DNA from: Moesziomyces globuligerus
Taxonomy: Eukaryota > Basidiomycota > Ustilaginomycetes > Ustilaginales > Ustilaginaceae
Length of the DNA: 64,000 bases
NCBI GenBank assembly: GCA_030849465.1
Contig: JARVLF010000015.1
Location: forward strand, 682,001-746,000
Direction: 5' to 3'
Below, in pieces: positions 49,845-60,911 of the stretch. Position 1 is the stretch's first letter. Every line of letters starts with the position of its first letter. The notes under the pieces were generated by a model. It worked only from the letters and a program-made list of their open reading frames with translations, had not been told where the DNA came from and did no database searches. Both the position numbers and the translations under genes were made by a program.

Positions 49845-52800
49845 TCATCTGCGGGGTTCGGTTGCCCAGGGGTCGAAGGACGAGATGGGTTCGACGAAAG
49901 CTGCTGCGCCTCTTGGCACTTGGTTGTTCGGAGCGATGTTGATCGCAGCCAGCTGTCTTTCCAACTCGAACGACGCATTCTGTCCACCCACCCCCACTCC
50001 CGCATTCCCCGTAGCTCCCGTAGCCGATGGTTGAAGCAGACCCATTTCGATCGATAGGGGTCTGTACGGAGGCATGTTAACCAGCCCATGTCGGAGCAAC
50101 AAGGTCTTGACCTCTTCGGCAAACTTGCCGCGCTCGGCAGGGTCGAGGATGGTTGGATCGGCAAAGAGTTTGGTGACAAACTGCGATCCATGCACCTGAT
50201 CCACCAAAACCTCTTCCAACAACTGCGGCCTTGCCGGATCGAAGAGCACCTGCAAAAGCTGCCTCGCCGCCTCGCCATCCTCCTTCTGACTCAGGATGCG
50301 CACCACGGTCTGCGAGGCGAGCTTGTGCGTACAGAGACTCGCAAGATGCGGTGCCAACCTCGGCGCCAGCAGTCCAAACCTCCCCGGCAGCGCCACCGCA
50401 TCCAGCAACCACGTCACCAGCAGCGCACCATTCTGCGACGTAGCCAACGGCACCGAGTTGAGCACGATCGCTAGCGCCACCTGCTTGATATGGAACGTCG
50501 AGACACGGGGCGATTCGAGACAAGCCCGCATACTGCGCGATCCAAACCGACCCTGCGCCACTTCCCAGCATCGATCGACCATGGCCTCAAAGATAAAGTC
50601 CGAGTGCGGTGCGCCAAAGGGGATCAACCTCTGCACGACGTAGTTGCCAAACTGATCGAGCAGCAGCGGCGGCACGTAGGGGCGGATGTGATGCGCGATG
50701 AGCGCGCGCTGGTCGTCGGCGTGCGTACAGTCGATGATCTTCTGCGCCGCCCAGGTGCCGTTCTTGTGCACGCCGATCGTCGCCAGATGCGGCGCGACGA
50801 GCTCGAGCATCGTCCGCTTCATCGTCTCGCTGCACCGCTCAAAGAACTTCTGCACCAGCGTGTTGCCGATAAAGTCGCTCGACAGATCCACCACGCAGCC
50901 GAGATAGTCGCGCGCGATCGCGTCCGCGTCGGCCGGCGTGCAGTGCGGCGTCTCCAACCGTTTGCGCACCTCCTTGAGCCGGTTGTTGTCGAACCGCTTC
51001 GACGCCGGAAGCTCCTGCACCGGCGGGATGCGCGTGTAGTAGGTCACCCCAGTCCGCACGCGCGCCACGCGCGCCACATCGATCTCCACCTCCGGATCCG
51101 CCTCGTCCAGCTGCCGCATCAGCATCTGCAGCTCGCTCACCGTCGCCCGCGGCTTCATCTCGGCAGGCAGCGGAACTCCGCCCTTGTCGCTGCTCGGCAC
51201 GATGCTGTTCGACGAACTGTGCGTCGGGAAGCCTGCTGTCCGGCCGGAAGCGCTCGTCCCGGGACCTCGCGAGGAGTCGGAGCTCATGTTCCGAGACAGC
51301 CCCTGCGAGCCCGCCGGCGCACTCGGCTGCAAGTGTTGGCGCGGCGGAAGTTCAAAGCCGGCAGTGCTGCGGTAGTCTGCCGGACCCGTTGCCATCTGAC
51401 CATCTCGCGGCACGGTGCTGTTGCCCGACATGGACGCGAGCATCTCCATCGCGGCCTGGAACTCGGCGGAGCCCGGATCGAGCGATCCAAAGTACCCCTC
51501 GGACGCCTTGACCGGCACCTTGGCAAAGCCGATCTTGACGGCGCCGACCTCGGGCCCGAGGACCTCGCGACCGTTGAGCACCTGGCGCGCCACCATGGCG
51601 TCGTCGGTGCGCTCAAAGTTGATAAAGGCGCAGCTCTTGCTCGCGAGCACGCGCACGCTTTCGATGGGTCCGAACGGCGCAAAGATTGAGACGAGCATCT
51701 CGCTCGACGTCGAAGGCGGAATGGAGCCCACCCACAACGCGCGCGATGGCTCTTGATTCGCAGCCTCGATCCCGACGAGTTCGGCACCCGCGCCGTCCAG
51801 CGGGGCGCCGTACGAGTCGAGCGTAGGCGTGAAGCCGCCCAGCCCAGCCGGAGGCATCGATTCGGGCTTGCCAAAGCCGACGCGCACCTGTCCCTCGGGT
51901 CCGAGCGTGCCCAGCCCCACGCGGCCTCCGAGGCGACCGGCGACGTCGTCCCTCGCGCGCACTGCATCTGCTAGATCCACATAGTTGACGAATGCGCATC
52001 CCTTTTCGGGCACCAGGCGGAACGTCTCGATCGCACCGTACGGCGAGAAGGCCTGGACGAGCTCTTGGCTCGTGACGCTCGAACGCAGGTGGCCGATCCA
52101 GAGCGTACGCGTGGGCTGGAGGAACGGCGAATTGGAGCCGGAGCGCTGCGTCGGCTTCGGCTGATGGGAGCGCGAGGCAAGCATGTCGAGCGACGCCATG
52201 GACTCGAGCGTGCCCGAGGAGCTCGGGCGAGTCCGTGTCTGCATCTCCCTTCCGAGCACAGCTTCGTACTGCATCTGCGTCATGCGTAGCAGCTCCTGCT
52301 CGGCTCGAGCGCGTCCACCAGGCCCCGAGAACGCTGCGATGGTGCCAGCGCGGTTGCGGCCGTTGAGGAAGCTCGAGATGTCGGCCTGCGACTCTAGAGT
52401 CGGGCCGAATGCGGCAGAAGGCACCGCAAGGCTAGCTTGAGCTGCCGAGCCGGGCGAAGTCAGCTGCGACGAGCCAGCCGGATGACCGGCGCGGTACTGC
52501 CCAGGCAGAGGTGTGCGAGACTGGGGTTGATCCAGCACGCCCATGCTTGTGGCTCGAGGCCGCGATGCGTTGATGGGGCTGCGGCTCGAGATCGGAGCCG
52601 CGGTGGAGGAGGCAGCGCTGTACTGGTGCAGGCGGTTCTGCAGCGCCGTGTTGAGAAGCGACGAGTGCGGCGGAACGGGCGCGTAGGGGCTTTGCGAGCC
52701 TGAGTGCGTCGTCGCTCTGGGGAGGCCCGGATTGTGCGTGGCTGCCGATTGTGGTGTCACGTCGCCAGTGGTGGCGGCGCTGTATGCGAACGAGGGTAAA

Positions 52801-53675
52801 TAGCTGCTGCTGCGCGCCCGACCCTCGCCATTGTTGAGTCGCGGCCTAAGTTGCTGGACGCCCAGCGTCGAGGAGCGGTTGCGCAGCTGAGCCGAGGCGA
52901 AGAATTCGTCGGCGTCCACCAAAGACCCATCGGCGTCTGCTGGAAGGCCGTCTGGTCGCGGGACGAATGCGTCGGAGGCCAAGTGTGGCATGTTGGAGGG
53001 AGCGCCCTTGCCATCGATACCCAGATAGTCGAGCATGTCGGAATGGTCGAACGAGAGCTGCGGTGTGGAATCGTGGGACGGATTGAAAGGGGAGTGGGGG
53101 TCGTCTTCTGTGGCTGCGGACGTCATGTAGCTGAGACCGGAGCGCGTGGGTTGCCATTGGGTGGAGAAGAAGGAAGGTCCAAACGCGTTGGCTAGGTTGG
53201 CTGTGGGTAGTGTGAGTGATCCGGAACGAAGACGCTGCGAGCTCGAGGGTGGTGCGAGACGGGAGGCGTTGTGGAGCGAGTCAGCGGAGGCGGGATGCGC
53301 TTGCGGGAGGGGGTCGAACCGTGTCGCGTCGAGCTGGGCAATGCTGGGAAGATCCATGGCCGGGATGGACGAGGCTTGGGTTGCTTGGAGGGCAAGAGGT
53401 GCGAACGGAGGGCGGTGCGGGTGGGGTGGGAGCGCATCTCCCCAGCTCGAGGGCAGAGTGCCGGCGCGCGCCCTACCTCGATTCGAGCGGCTAGGATTGG
53501 TGGGTTCGACGATTGGATCGGCCTCGTTGGCGATGCTGGCAGTGCGATAGGGCGGTTGGGAGTTCCAAGCGTCGTCCGCCTGGAGCTGAAGGGCTCTTCT
53601 GGACATGATGGCGGCGGGGTGTGGGGAAGCAGATGAAGCCAGGCCGGCGCTTGCTTCGCCTTGTGGAGTGTGCAT
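49845..53675 (-). CDS. RRM-Pumilio (PUF) RNA-binding protein, Jsn1/Puf1-Puf2 type
   Basis: Single exon, 1276 residues. The N-terminal 500 residues are Ser/Pro/Ala/Gln-rich and disordered. RRM1 is at about 523-600 (TLWIGHLRSSVTSQELVQAF, KGCAFVNYVD) and RRM2 at about 645-720 (ALWVGSIPPSTSSEMLVSIF, KSCAFINFE). The PUF region from about 920 to 1200 includes DFIGNTLVQKFFE, VHKNGTWAAQKIIDC, LLDQFGNYVVQRLIPFG and THKLASQTVVRILSQ. The pairing of RRMs with Pumilio repeats is the Jsn1/Puf2 architecture, which binds 3' untranslated regions, often of mRNAs for membrane or mitochondrial proteins. In-frame ATGs at residues 1 and 24 are both possible starts. The C-terminal end is uncertain (see findings). 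Confidence 0.93.
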   Translation of the reverse strand: MHTPQGEASAGLASSASPHPAAIMSRRALQLQADDAWNSQPPYRTASIANEADPIVEPTNPSRSNRGRARAGTLPSSWGDALPPHPHRPPFAPLALQATQASSIPAMDLPSIAQLDATRFDPLPQAHPASADSLHNASRLAPPSSSQRLRSGSLTLPTANLANAFGPSFFSTQWQPTRSGLSYMTSAATEDDPHSPFNPSHDSTPQLSFDHSDMLDYLGIDGKGAPSNMPHLASDAFVPRPDGLPADADGSLVDADEFFASAQLRNRSSTLGVQQLRPRLNNGEGRARSSSYLPSFAYSAATTGDVTPQSAATHNPGLPRATTHSGSQSPYAPVPPHSSLLNTALQNRLHQYSAASSTAAPISSRSPINASRPRATSMGVLDQPQSRTPLPGQYRAGHPAGSSQLTSPGSAAQASLAVPSAAFGPTLESQADISSFLNGRNRAGTIAAFSGPGGRARAEQELLRMTQMQYEAVLGREMQTRTRPSSSGTLESMASLDMLASRSHQPKPTQRSGSNSPFLQPTRTLWIGHLRSSVTSQELVQAFSPYGAIETFRLVPEKGCAFVNYVDLADAVRARDDVAGRLGGRVGLGTLGPEGQVRVGFGKPESMPPAGLGGFTPTLDSYGAPLDGAGAELVGIEAANQEPSRALWVGSIPPSTSSEMLVSIFAPFGPIESVRVLASKSCAFINFERTDDAMVARQVLNGREVLGPEVGAVKIGFAKVPVKASEGYFGSLDPGSAEFQAAMEMLASMSGNSTVPRDGQMATGPADYRSTAGFELPPRQHLQPSAPAGSQGLSRNMSSDSSRGPGTSASGRTAGFPTHSSSNSIVPSSDKGGVPLPAEMKPRATVSELQMLMRQLDEADPEVEIDVARVARVRTGVTYYTRIPPVQELPASKRFDNNRLKEVRKRLETPHCTPADADAIARDYLGCVVDLSSDFIGNTLVQKFFERCSETMKRTMLELVAPHLATIGVHKNGTWAAQKIIDCTHADDQRALIAHHIRPYVPPLLLDQFGNYVVQRLIPFGAPHSDFIFEAMVDRCWEVAQGRFGSRSMRACLESPRVSTFHIKQVALAIVLNSVPLATSQNGALLVTWLLDAVALPGRFGLLAPRLAPHLASLCTHKLASQTVVRILSQKEDGEAARQLLQVLFDPARPQLLEEVLVDQVHGSQFVTKLFADPTILDPAERGKFAEEVKTLLLRHGLVNMPPYRPLSIEMGLLQPSATGATGNAGVGVGGQNASFELERQLAAINIAPNNQVPRGAAAFVEPISSFDPWATEPRR

Positions 53676-54275
53676 GTCTGCACGGAGCGACTAGATGAGG
53701 CGAGACGGGGTCGATTCCAGCATGACCTTTGCGGTGCTTATGCGATGCAGTTGCAGATGTTCGAGGGCAATGTATGCGACTGAGGTGACTGAATGCGAGG
53801 CTACCACCAAGAAGCAGGCTGCGGACGAAAGATGAAGAGAAACGGAAAGCGGTGAAGAATGCTGAGTTTGAGAGGGCCAGAGAACGCCGTCAGGACAAGG
53901 TCTAGGCCGACATCGGACGGCAGAGAGTATCAAGGTCAGACGAGACGTGCGATCAGGTTGTGCTGGAGGCGAGCAAGGGCTACGATGGAGATGGGCTTGG
54001 ATCGAATCAATCGGCGCGAAAACGAGGACTCGAGGCGAGCTGGTGCTGTTGGAAGAATGCTGATGTGATGGTTTGCAGACGCGTGCGGAACAACGTCGGA
54101 GACAGGTTGAGCACGATAAGTGTCTCTCGTGGTTGGGTTGCGTTGCGAGTGTGCGATTGGAGGTGTGAGCAGGATGTCGATGGCGACGCGAGGGGACAGG
54201 GTGCGAGGTGGACAGCCTTGTGCACCGTGGCTTGCTCGACACGCCGGCCGGGTTCTTCAAGGCGCTTGTCGAGGT

Positions 54276-54309
<34 letters not shown>

Positions 54310-57300
54310 TAAACTCAAATCCCAGAAGCACGCGCTCGCCCTCTCTCCTTCTCTCGGGATCCGCCTCCTGAGCTGCCACGCCCACGCAGGCAATTCGCCA
54401 CTCGCACTCACCCACAGGGTCGCAGTCGAGTCGAGTCGATCAGCCGGTCAAAAAAGGGTCAATTTCGGCGCCTGCATGTCCGGGCGGCTATCAGCCCAGG
54501 AGCCCGTGCGCATCTCCGATTCGCTCCCGATCCGATATCCTCCCACCTCCTCCTCCCCGCTCCACGTCGGGATGGCGCTTGCCCGGCCAGCTCGAATTTC
54601 CGCAGGAACTGCTGAGCTGCCACTGGCTGCACACGCTGCACACCACCGCATCGTGATGGGACCGCAGTCGGACCTTCCCGCGAGAACAATGTGGCGCTGA
54701 CAGGTCCGGCGTAGACTGGCCATCCCCATCAAGCCAAGCTTCGTCGACTCGTGCGCTTCGAGATCCCGTGGCGACGACGGCGGCGAAATATAATATGCAG
54801 TCTGATCCGTGCGTCGTGGGACCCCAATGACCGTCCGCACGGCCAAGCGAAGCGAACCAAGAGCCGAGCGTAGCGAGACGCCCCGCGCCACTCGCGACCG
54901 CAACCCTGCAAAGCCCTGGATGGTGCGGTAGAGCCATGCTGCAAGTCGCCGGAGAGACTTGCCAGCGCGCACCTCGCAGCAGCATTCCACGAGCCATGCA
55001 TGCACCCTGGAGCCGTTTCGATTCGGGCGATCGTGTTCTCTTCGGACCAAGTCTGTCCGAGCGGGGTAGAGACTGTATCAGACCTTACATGAGTATCCCA
55101 TCGTGATCTTGCCAAGGGTCGGTTGGCAAGAATTTGGAGGCGAGGCGGCGGGCGGACGGACGGAACAAAGGTGGTTGAGACCACAGTCTTCTGAGGCTGG
55201 AAGATCCAAATGCCGGCGAGAGGGAAACGACGGCACGAGAGGGCAACAACCAAACGGTGGGTGAGCTTGCTCAGGATGGGTGAATATCATAGGGTGCACG
55301 CTCACACGCACGGCCTCGTCATGCGTGGGTGGCGAGCCAGTTGGCGCTTTGGCTGGTTGGCTTGTCTACAGTCGTCTTGCAGCTCGCAAGGCTGGTGAGA
55401 GTGACGTGCCATTACGTGTCTGACTCGCGGCGGGTGGTGCCTTTTTGCCCCGGCGCACACCCTATCGCGAAAAAAGTGAGACACAGAGGGCTGCCGTACA
55501 GTATCTGCGTGGAATACTCTTGGCCAGACCTAGTTGTAGGCTACTGTGTATGCCGCTTCCAAGGTTTAAGCTCCAGGGCCAATGCATTCATGACAGCTCC
55601 AGCTGGTGTTAGGCCCGCCTCGATGCTTTGGCTGTGCGGTCAGCTGTGCATGCGCGGTCGGTGCTCGGCGACTGGGCGACTGGGCGAGCGGCGAGCGCGC
55701 CTGCCCCGTCTGCCCCTGCATGCTGGGTGTGTGAACAGCGCACCGCTCGCAGCGCTCGCAGCGCTGTTGTGCCCCTGCTGCACCGATCGAGGGCATGCAC
55801 CACTTGCGCGGGACAGCAATGCGCTCTCTGCTACCATCACAAGGCTCTGTGCCATCCTTATCAGACCATCCTCTCACCTACAGTGACAGGAGTATGCGTG
55901 AGAGAGGGCGATAGGGCACAGCGAGCTGCCTCGAATCAAGCGGAACCTCCGAGCTAATGGTCTGGGGCGCGATGCTTTGCAGGTGCGGTCCAAAGAGCCG
56001 GTCGGTGGTGCAATCACGTATCGGGTCTGACCAGCACGGGAGGGCGCGCTGGGAATCGAGAAGATCCACCCGTCCGCTCCTCTCTTCTCTCGACTTCTCT
56101 GGGGACAGCAAGCTTGCTGAGATGCAAGTGCCTCGCTTCGGTTTCTCTTTTCGATTTTTGCACATTTTTTTTTTTCCCTTTCGAGTCGATGCCGTTGGCG
56201 TGGCAGCAGTCGCGCGGTGTGACAAGCATCCGCGCCTGAGCGGTGGGCCCAAGGCGGTGTGAGAGCAGAGGCGAGGAGACGGCGAGCGCGCGTGCTCCGA
56301 TGCATCAATCAGCAGCGATTTTCCTGCTCTGCTCAGCCACCAGCTGTTGGCGCGCCTAGCCTGGAAACGTGAGCCTTTGGCCCAGCCTCTGGCCCAGCCG
56401 CTGGTTCAGAGTAAAGTCGAGTTGGCTCAGCTCGCTCAGCTCGCCATCGTTGCTGCTTTTCACTCGCTTGGCTGCTCTGAGCCTCGGCCGCTTTCTCCCT
56501 CTCGCTGCTGCTCTTCCGACCGCGGCTGAGCTCGCGAAGCTGTGTCGTCTGCGGCCACCACTCGCTCTGCCGCCTCTGCCTTCCTGCCTGCCTGCCTTCC
56601 TGCTCTTCTGCTCCTCCGCCCCTTCCTCAGCCAGTCCAGCCAACCGTGTCGGTCCGCGCGCTTCCTGTGCTTCGCCTTGACTTCTCTCGCTCGCTCTCAA
56701 GTCTTCTCGCCCTCCCCCTCGTCCAACCTTTCGATATCATCATCCACCATATCCTCTTCCTCCTTACCACCCTGACCATCGACCATCACAGTACAGCCTG
56801 CCCCCCTGCTTCCGAATCTCTTCGTCACTGCATCCTGCCCACGTCTTCCGTATCTCCAGCCACTCGACCCACGCCTTTGTTCAAAACTGCACAGCAATAC
56901 GTGCTGCTGCTGCTGCTACTGCTGCTGCCACCACATTTGTTCCCACAGCCTTTACAGCCCTAATACGCACATCGCTCTCAGCGCACACCCTCGACCAGCT
57001 CGCACAAGCTGGTATCTACACCCCTCGCCCGCTCAAGCACAGCGAGCCTGCATTCACTCTCTTTCTCGTTCGCAGCTTAGCAAAACATCTCCGACTGCGC
57101 TTCGTTTGGACGCAGCTGCTTCAGAGCTCTCTCCCGTCCCCGCTTCCCACACGAACCGCGCGCTATCGTCGCCGTTTACACCGCTTCGAAACCTCCTAGC
57201 ACATCCTCGCCCTTGCGACACGCTACAGCAAACCCTCCGATTTCATCGCCGCCTTCCATCGTCGCCTCGCGATTCTTTCTCTGCGAGCGGATGATGAAAA

Positions 57301-57517
57301 CCCCCTCTCTCGCCTGATTCAGCGTCGGTGCAGCATCTTCACAGCCGCACTTGTGCTTCAGCCCGCGTACACCTCGTCTGTCATCGCCCCACTCTTATCC
57401 GGCGGCTTCAACCTTAGTTAAAAGGGCCACCTTCAGCTAGGCACGCCTTCATCGACGTCTCTCCAATTCGACGCTCGACGAGAGTCCCCTTTCTTCATCG
57501 CATCCCATCTGCAGGTC
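53676..57517. other. 3.8-kb divergent intergenic region
   Basis: No convincing gene on either strand; open frames have random-like composition. It holds a (CAG)n tract at 54276-54308 and a T10 run near 56166. From about 56400 to the next ATG the plus strand is strongly C/T-rich, as expected for a long leader or core promoter. TTTGCAG-like acceptors occur, and CTGCAG lies just before ATG 57518, so an intron in the 5' leader is possible. Confidence 0.55.
54276..54308. repeat. (CAG)n trinucleotide repeat
   Basis: About eleven pure CAG/GCA units, non-coding as far as can be seen, roughly 600 bases upstream of the PUF gene. Confidence 0.9.
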
Positions 57518-60121
57518 ATGGCCGCCACCAGAGCTCGCACCGAACTCGCCGCCGCCGCCCCGACATCTCAAGATGCCAGATCCGTAGATGCTCCCCGCCA
57601 GGCGGCCAGCCCCGCCGACACAAGCGCTGCCAGCGATCAGACGCCAGCGCGTCGCACTACCACTCGAACCCGCAAGCTGCCCAGCCGTCTTCTCCCTTCG
57701 CCCTCCCCACCGCCTTCTCGCCCGACCTCGCTCTACAACGCCGCCAAGCACACCAAGGGAGGCCGGGATGTCTCCGATCCTTCTGCAGATGCCTCGCCGG
57801 CTGCCAACGCTCCCCCTTCACTGGCAGCAGCAACGCCGAAGCTGCGTAGGGCCGCCAAGGCAGACTCTGAAGACGCCGTACCTGACTCCGACCCCGCTGC
57901 CGACAGGGACGGTAATCTCAGCTCTGAAGATCTCGGCCCGGGCAAGCGAAAGCGTCGTCCCAGCAGCATGTACAAGCCACCTTCCACCCTCACCTCGGTC
58001 GACACGCCATCTCCCGCCGCGAGCTTGGCCACCATCAAAGCCAAGAAGAAGGGTCGCAGTCTCAGCCCCGATAACGCAGCTCAGAAGGCCCAGTCTCCTG
58101 CTTCATCCACGGTCCAGGCCAAGTTTAAGGGCCGCTTGTCCAAGGGCAAGTTCGATGCCACTCCATCCGCCAAGAAGGGCGAAGCGCCGGCCGACCGTCG
58201 AGGCGAAGCTCACGGCGACGACTCCGAGGCAGAACTCGAGGTCGCTCGCCACTCGAGCGCTCCCAAGAAGGCCCGACTCGACGACAGCGAGGACCTTCTG
58301 GATCTTTCGCCTCCGCCCCTGCTTCCGCGAGACGGATCCGCCAGGGTGCGCATGCCCACTCACTTCACTCAGCCCACCTTCATCCGAGGCGGCCGCGTGA
58401 GCGTCTCACCCGAGGCATCAGCCAAGCGTCCAGTCAAGTTTGGCATCCGCGACTTCAACCGCCCCATCTTCCAATTGGAGTCGAACACTGCCGAAAGCCA
58501 CGAACCCCCTCGCGCGGCGACGGCGGCCTCGCGCGGTGCGGCCCCGAAGCGATGCGACATGATGTCGTCGTCTCCCATCTCTGCAGGCGTGGCCAAGTTT
58601 GACAGCGAACTCAGTGCGCCCCTCACCTACGTGCCCTTCCGTTGCGCTGCTCGTAACACGATTGGCTTCCACAACAGGCACGTGATTCCTTTCGCCAGCG
58701 AGCAGATGGACGAAGATGACGAGGAGGAAGACGACGACGAAAACGACTTCCACCAGGCCATGCTCGACGCCGACTTCGACTTTTTCGATTCGCAGAAGAC
58801 GGATGCCAACGTGGTGAACGTGCACTGGGACGCCAGTCAGCGAGCAGCCACCGAGGAGACGGCAGATGTCGACGACACGCCCGCCACCACTCCCAGGAGC
58901 CCTCAGTCGGGATGTGACCTCCCTTCGCCCGGCAGCCCGCGCTGCAAGACAGAAGAAGAGGCCATGCCGCTTCGCACCGTGGAAGAGAAGACGGGCTTCA
59001 ATCCTGCTCGCGACTCGGTCTTCGTCCATGCACTCCCCACTACGCAGGTTGGGGCTGACAAGCCGTGCCAGCACGCAGGCTCGCTCACTCTGTCGCTGCC
59101 GTACACTCCCGGCGTCGCAGTCTCTTCTCCGCAGCTGTGCGCCATGGAGCTGGACTCGGATGGCCGCGCCAGGGCAGCAGGCGTCAGCGATGCTCCAAGG
59201 ATGACGCAGACTGGGACGCCTGTGCTGCAGCGCCGCAAGCACGCCGGAATTGCCGATGGAGCGCATGGACTTGCGCCGCTCAAGCTCGGTGCGGATCTGA
59301 TGGAGCGCAGCGCGAGCAACACTGCGCCCTACATGCAGCTCTCGCCGATGATCGAGATGGACTCGCCCCTGCTGAGTCCTGGCCTGACGCTGGGCATGCA
59401 TGGCAAGGGCACGGACCTGCCCAGCCCCTTCGTGATTGGCGTCGATTCGCTCCCCGAGCTTGAGCATCCGGCTCCGCTCGATTTGCCTCCCGCCGAGGGC
59501 TCGACCACGCCCAAGACCTTCCACCCCGAGGTGCCTGCTCCCGAGCTGCCCGCCGCAGCTGAGGCCCCCGCAACCAGCGAGGTCGAGGCCGACAAAGCGC
59601 CCGAGGCCACTCCCGCGCCCAAGGTTGCAGAGCCGAACAAGGCCCCGGTCAAGGCGGAGAAGCCGGCTGCGCGTCGCCCTGCGCTGCCGCCTCCTCGACA
59701 GATTCGATTCACGACGCTGGAAACACCTTGCAGTGACGCCAGCGAGCGCAAGACGCAGCCGGCAGTTCCCACCACGACGCCCTCCGGCCTGAACCAGCAA
59801 CAGCAGACTTTGCAGCATCAAACCAGCGCCAGGGCCACCACGAGCCCCAAGGCGCACCCTACTCCGGATCTGGTCCACTCGGGATCGTCGTCGCCCGACT
59901 CGGTGTCGGATTCGCCGAGCCCCATGTCGCAGGCTGGGTCGAGCGCGACGGGCGATGCCGAGGTGGAGACGATCCTGTTCGGACCTCCCGAAAAACTCGA
60001 CCTGCACGAGCTCGACCACGCGTGGAACGGCGCCAAGGGCGCGCAGCACGAGGCGGCCGTCCTGCGCCGTGCCCAGGAGACGGCGCAGCTCCATCCCGTC
60101 GACGTCGATGTTCGCACCTGA
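57518..60121 (+). CDS. large disordered protein of unknown function, possibly transcriptional
   Basis: Single exon, 867 residues, almost entirely low-complexity (Ser, Pro, Ala, Lys). Recognisable pieces are a basic cluster LGPGKRKRRPSSMY, a conserved-looking block FGIRDFNRPIFQLE near residue 310, and APLTYVPFRCAARNTIGFHN followed by an acidic run DEDDEEEDDDENDFHQAMLD and ADFDFFDSQ. The C-terminal segment ETILFGPPEKLDLHELDHAW may be a docking motif. The acidic-aromatic patch looks like an activation domain and the basic cluster like a nuclear signal, which is suggestive only. I do not recognise a DNA-binding domain. The long open frame, with antisense shadow frames, is consistent with a real gene. 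Confidence 0.75.
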   Translation: MAATRARTELAAAAPTSQDARSVDAPRQAASPADTSAASDQTPARRTTTRTRKLPSRLLPSPSPPPSRPTSLYNAAKHTKGGRDVSDPSADASPAANAPPSLAAATPKLRRAAKADSEDAVPDSDPAADRDGNLSSEDLGPGKRKRRPSSMYKPPSTLTSVDTPSPAASLATIKAKKKGRSLSPDNAAQKAQSPASSTVQAKFKGRLSKGKFDATPSAKKGEAPADRRGEAHGDDSEAELEVARHSSAPKKARLDDSEDLLDLSPPPLLPRDGSARVRMPTHFTQPTFIRGGRVSVSPEASAKRPVKFGIRDFNRPIFQLESNTAESHEPPRAATAASRGAAPKRCDMMSSSPISAGVAKFDSELSAPLTYVPFRCAARNTIGFHNRHVIPFASEQMDEDDEEEDDDENDFHQAMLDADFDFFDSQKTDANVVNVHWDASQRAATEETADVDDTPATTPRSPQSGCDLPSPGSPRCKTEEEAMPLRTVEEKTGFNPARDSVFVHALPTTQVGADKPCQHAGSLTLSLPYTPGVAVSSPQLCAMELDSDGRARAAGVSDAPRMTQTGTPVLQRRKHAGIADGAHGLAPLKLGADLMERSASNTAPYMQLSPMIEMDSPLLSPGLTLGMHGKGTDLPSPFVIGVDSLPELEHPAPLDLPPAEGSTTPKTFHPEVPAPELPAAAEAPATSEVEADKAPEATPAPKVAEPNKAPVKAEKPAARRPALPPPRQIRFTTLETPCSDASERKTQPAVPTTTPSGLNQQQQTLQHQTSARATTSPKAHPTPDLVHSGSSSPDSVSDSPSPMSQAGSSATGDAEVETILFGPPEKLDLHELDHAWNGAKGAQHEAAVLRRAQETAQLHPVDVDVRT

Positions 60122-60911
60122 GAGGTCGAGCTCGACACAGCATCACCGCTCCTACCCCTTTCTCGATCCCGAATTCGATCCTTGCCACCGCCACTCATGT
60201 ACAACAGCCCAGTGCCGGGCAGCCCCGGTTTACTGAACGCCCTGGAAAGAGCATGTGACCAGGCGACCATGGTCGTCTGCGGAGCAGACTCGTATGCCCC
60301 ACCCCTCTCAGCCAAAGAAGATGGTTCCACGTCCCGTTTACTCTTATTTACCAAATGTAACAACAATGCTTTGCTATTCCTTGTCTTTCTGCGTTGTGTT
60401 TGTTCGAGGAAAGATGCGATGTGGATGCGGTGTTGGAAGGGCGAATCATGGTGCGGAGCGAAGAGGGAGGAGCGAAGTTTGAGTGCTAGCGGCGTCGTCG
60501 CTGCGTTCAGTGGTGGTGTCAGTGGTGGTGTGGCCCCTGAGGCTGCTGAAATTGGATGACGCGAGCGGTGGGAGAGGCTGAGTGCTGCGCGCCCCGCAGC
60601 CGCGCGCCTTATCTGTTCTTGGCTCGCCTCGCCAGCGCCTGGGATTTCCCAAAGCCGGGGTTGAAAGCGACACTTGAAGGGGCTGCGCGCGGCTGAGCGG
60701 TGTGACTTTTTGGGGCGAGCTGCGTGTTTGTGTGGAGGGCTGAGCCGCACGCCGGTGCCACTCTCAACGCTTCAACCACCATCCTCCCCCGCATCTGCAT
60801 CTGTTCATCGATTCACGGCAGCAGACTCGCTATCCAGAAGTGCCGCACGCCGCCTCGGCATCAGCTGCTGCTCAGCACGTTTGGCATCCCTGCTGCTGCA
60901 CACTTTCCACC
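60122..60911. other. intergenic region before ATG15
   Basis: 790 bases including the 3' end of the previous gene and the ATG15 promoter. No gene. A TGGTGGTGTCAGTGGTGGTG direct repeat lies near 60512-60531. Confidence 0.5.

Noticed and set aside
50490..51689. 399-codon plus-strand frame
   Set aside because: Antisense to the PUF domain region; rich in Arg/His/Leu, no recognisable motif.
58418..60094. 558-codon minus-strand frame
   Set aside because: Antisense to the disordered protein at 57518; Arg-rich, no start or domain support.
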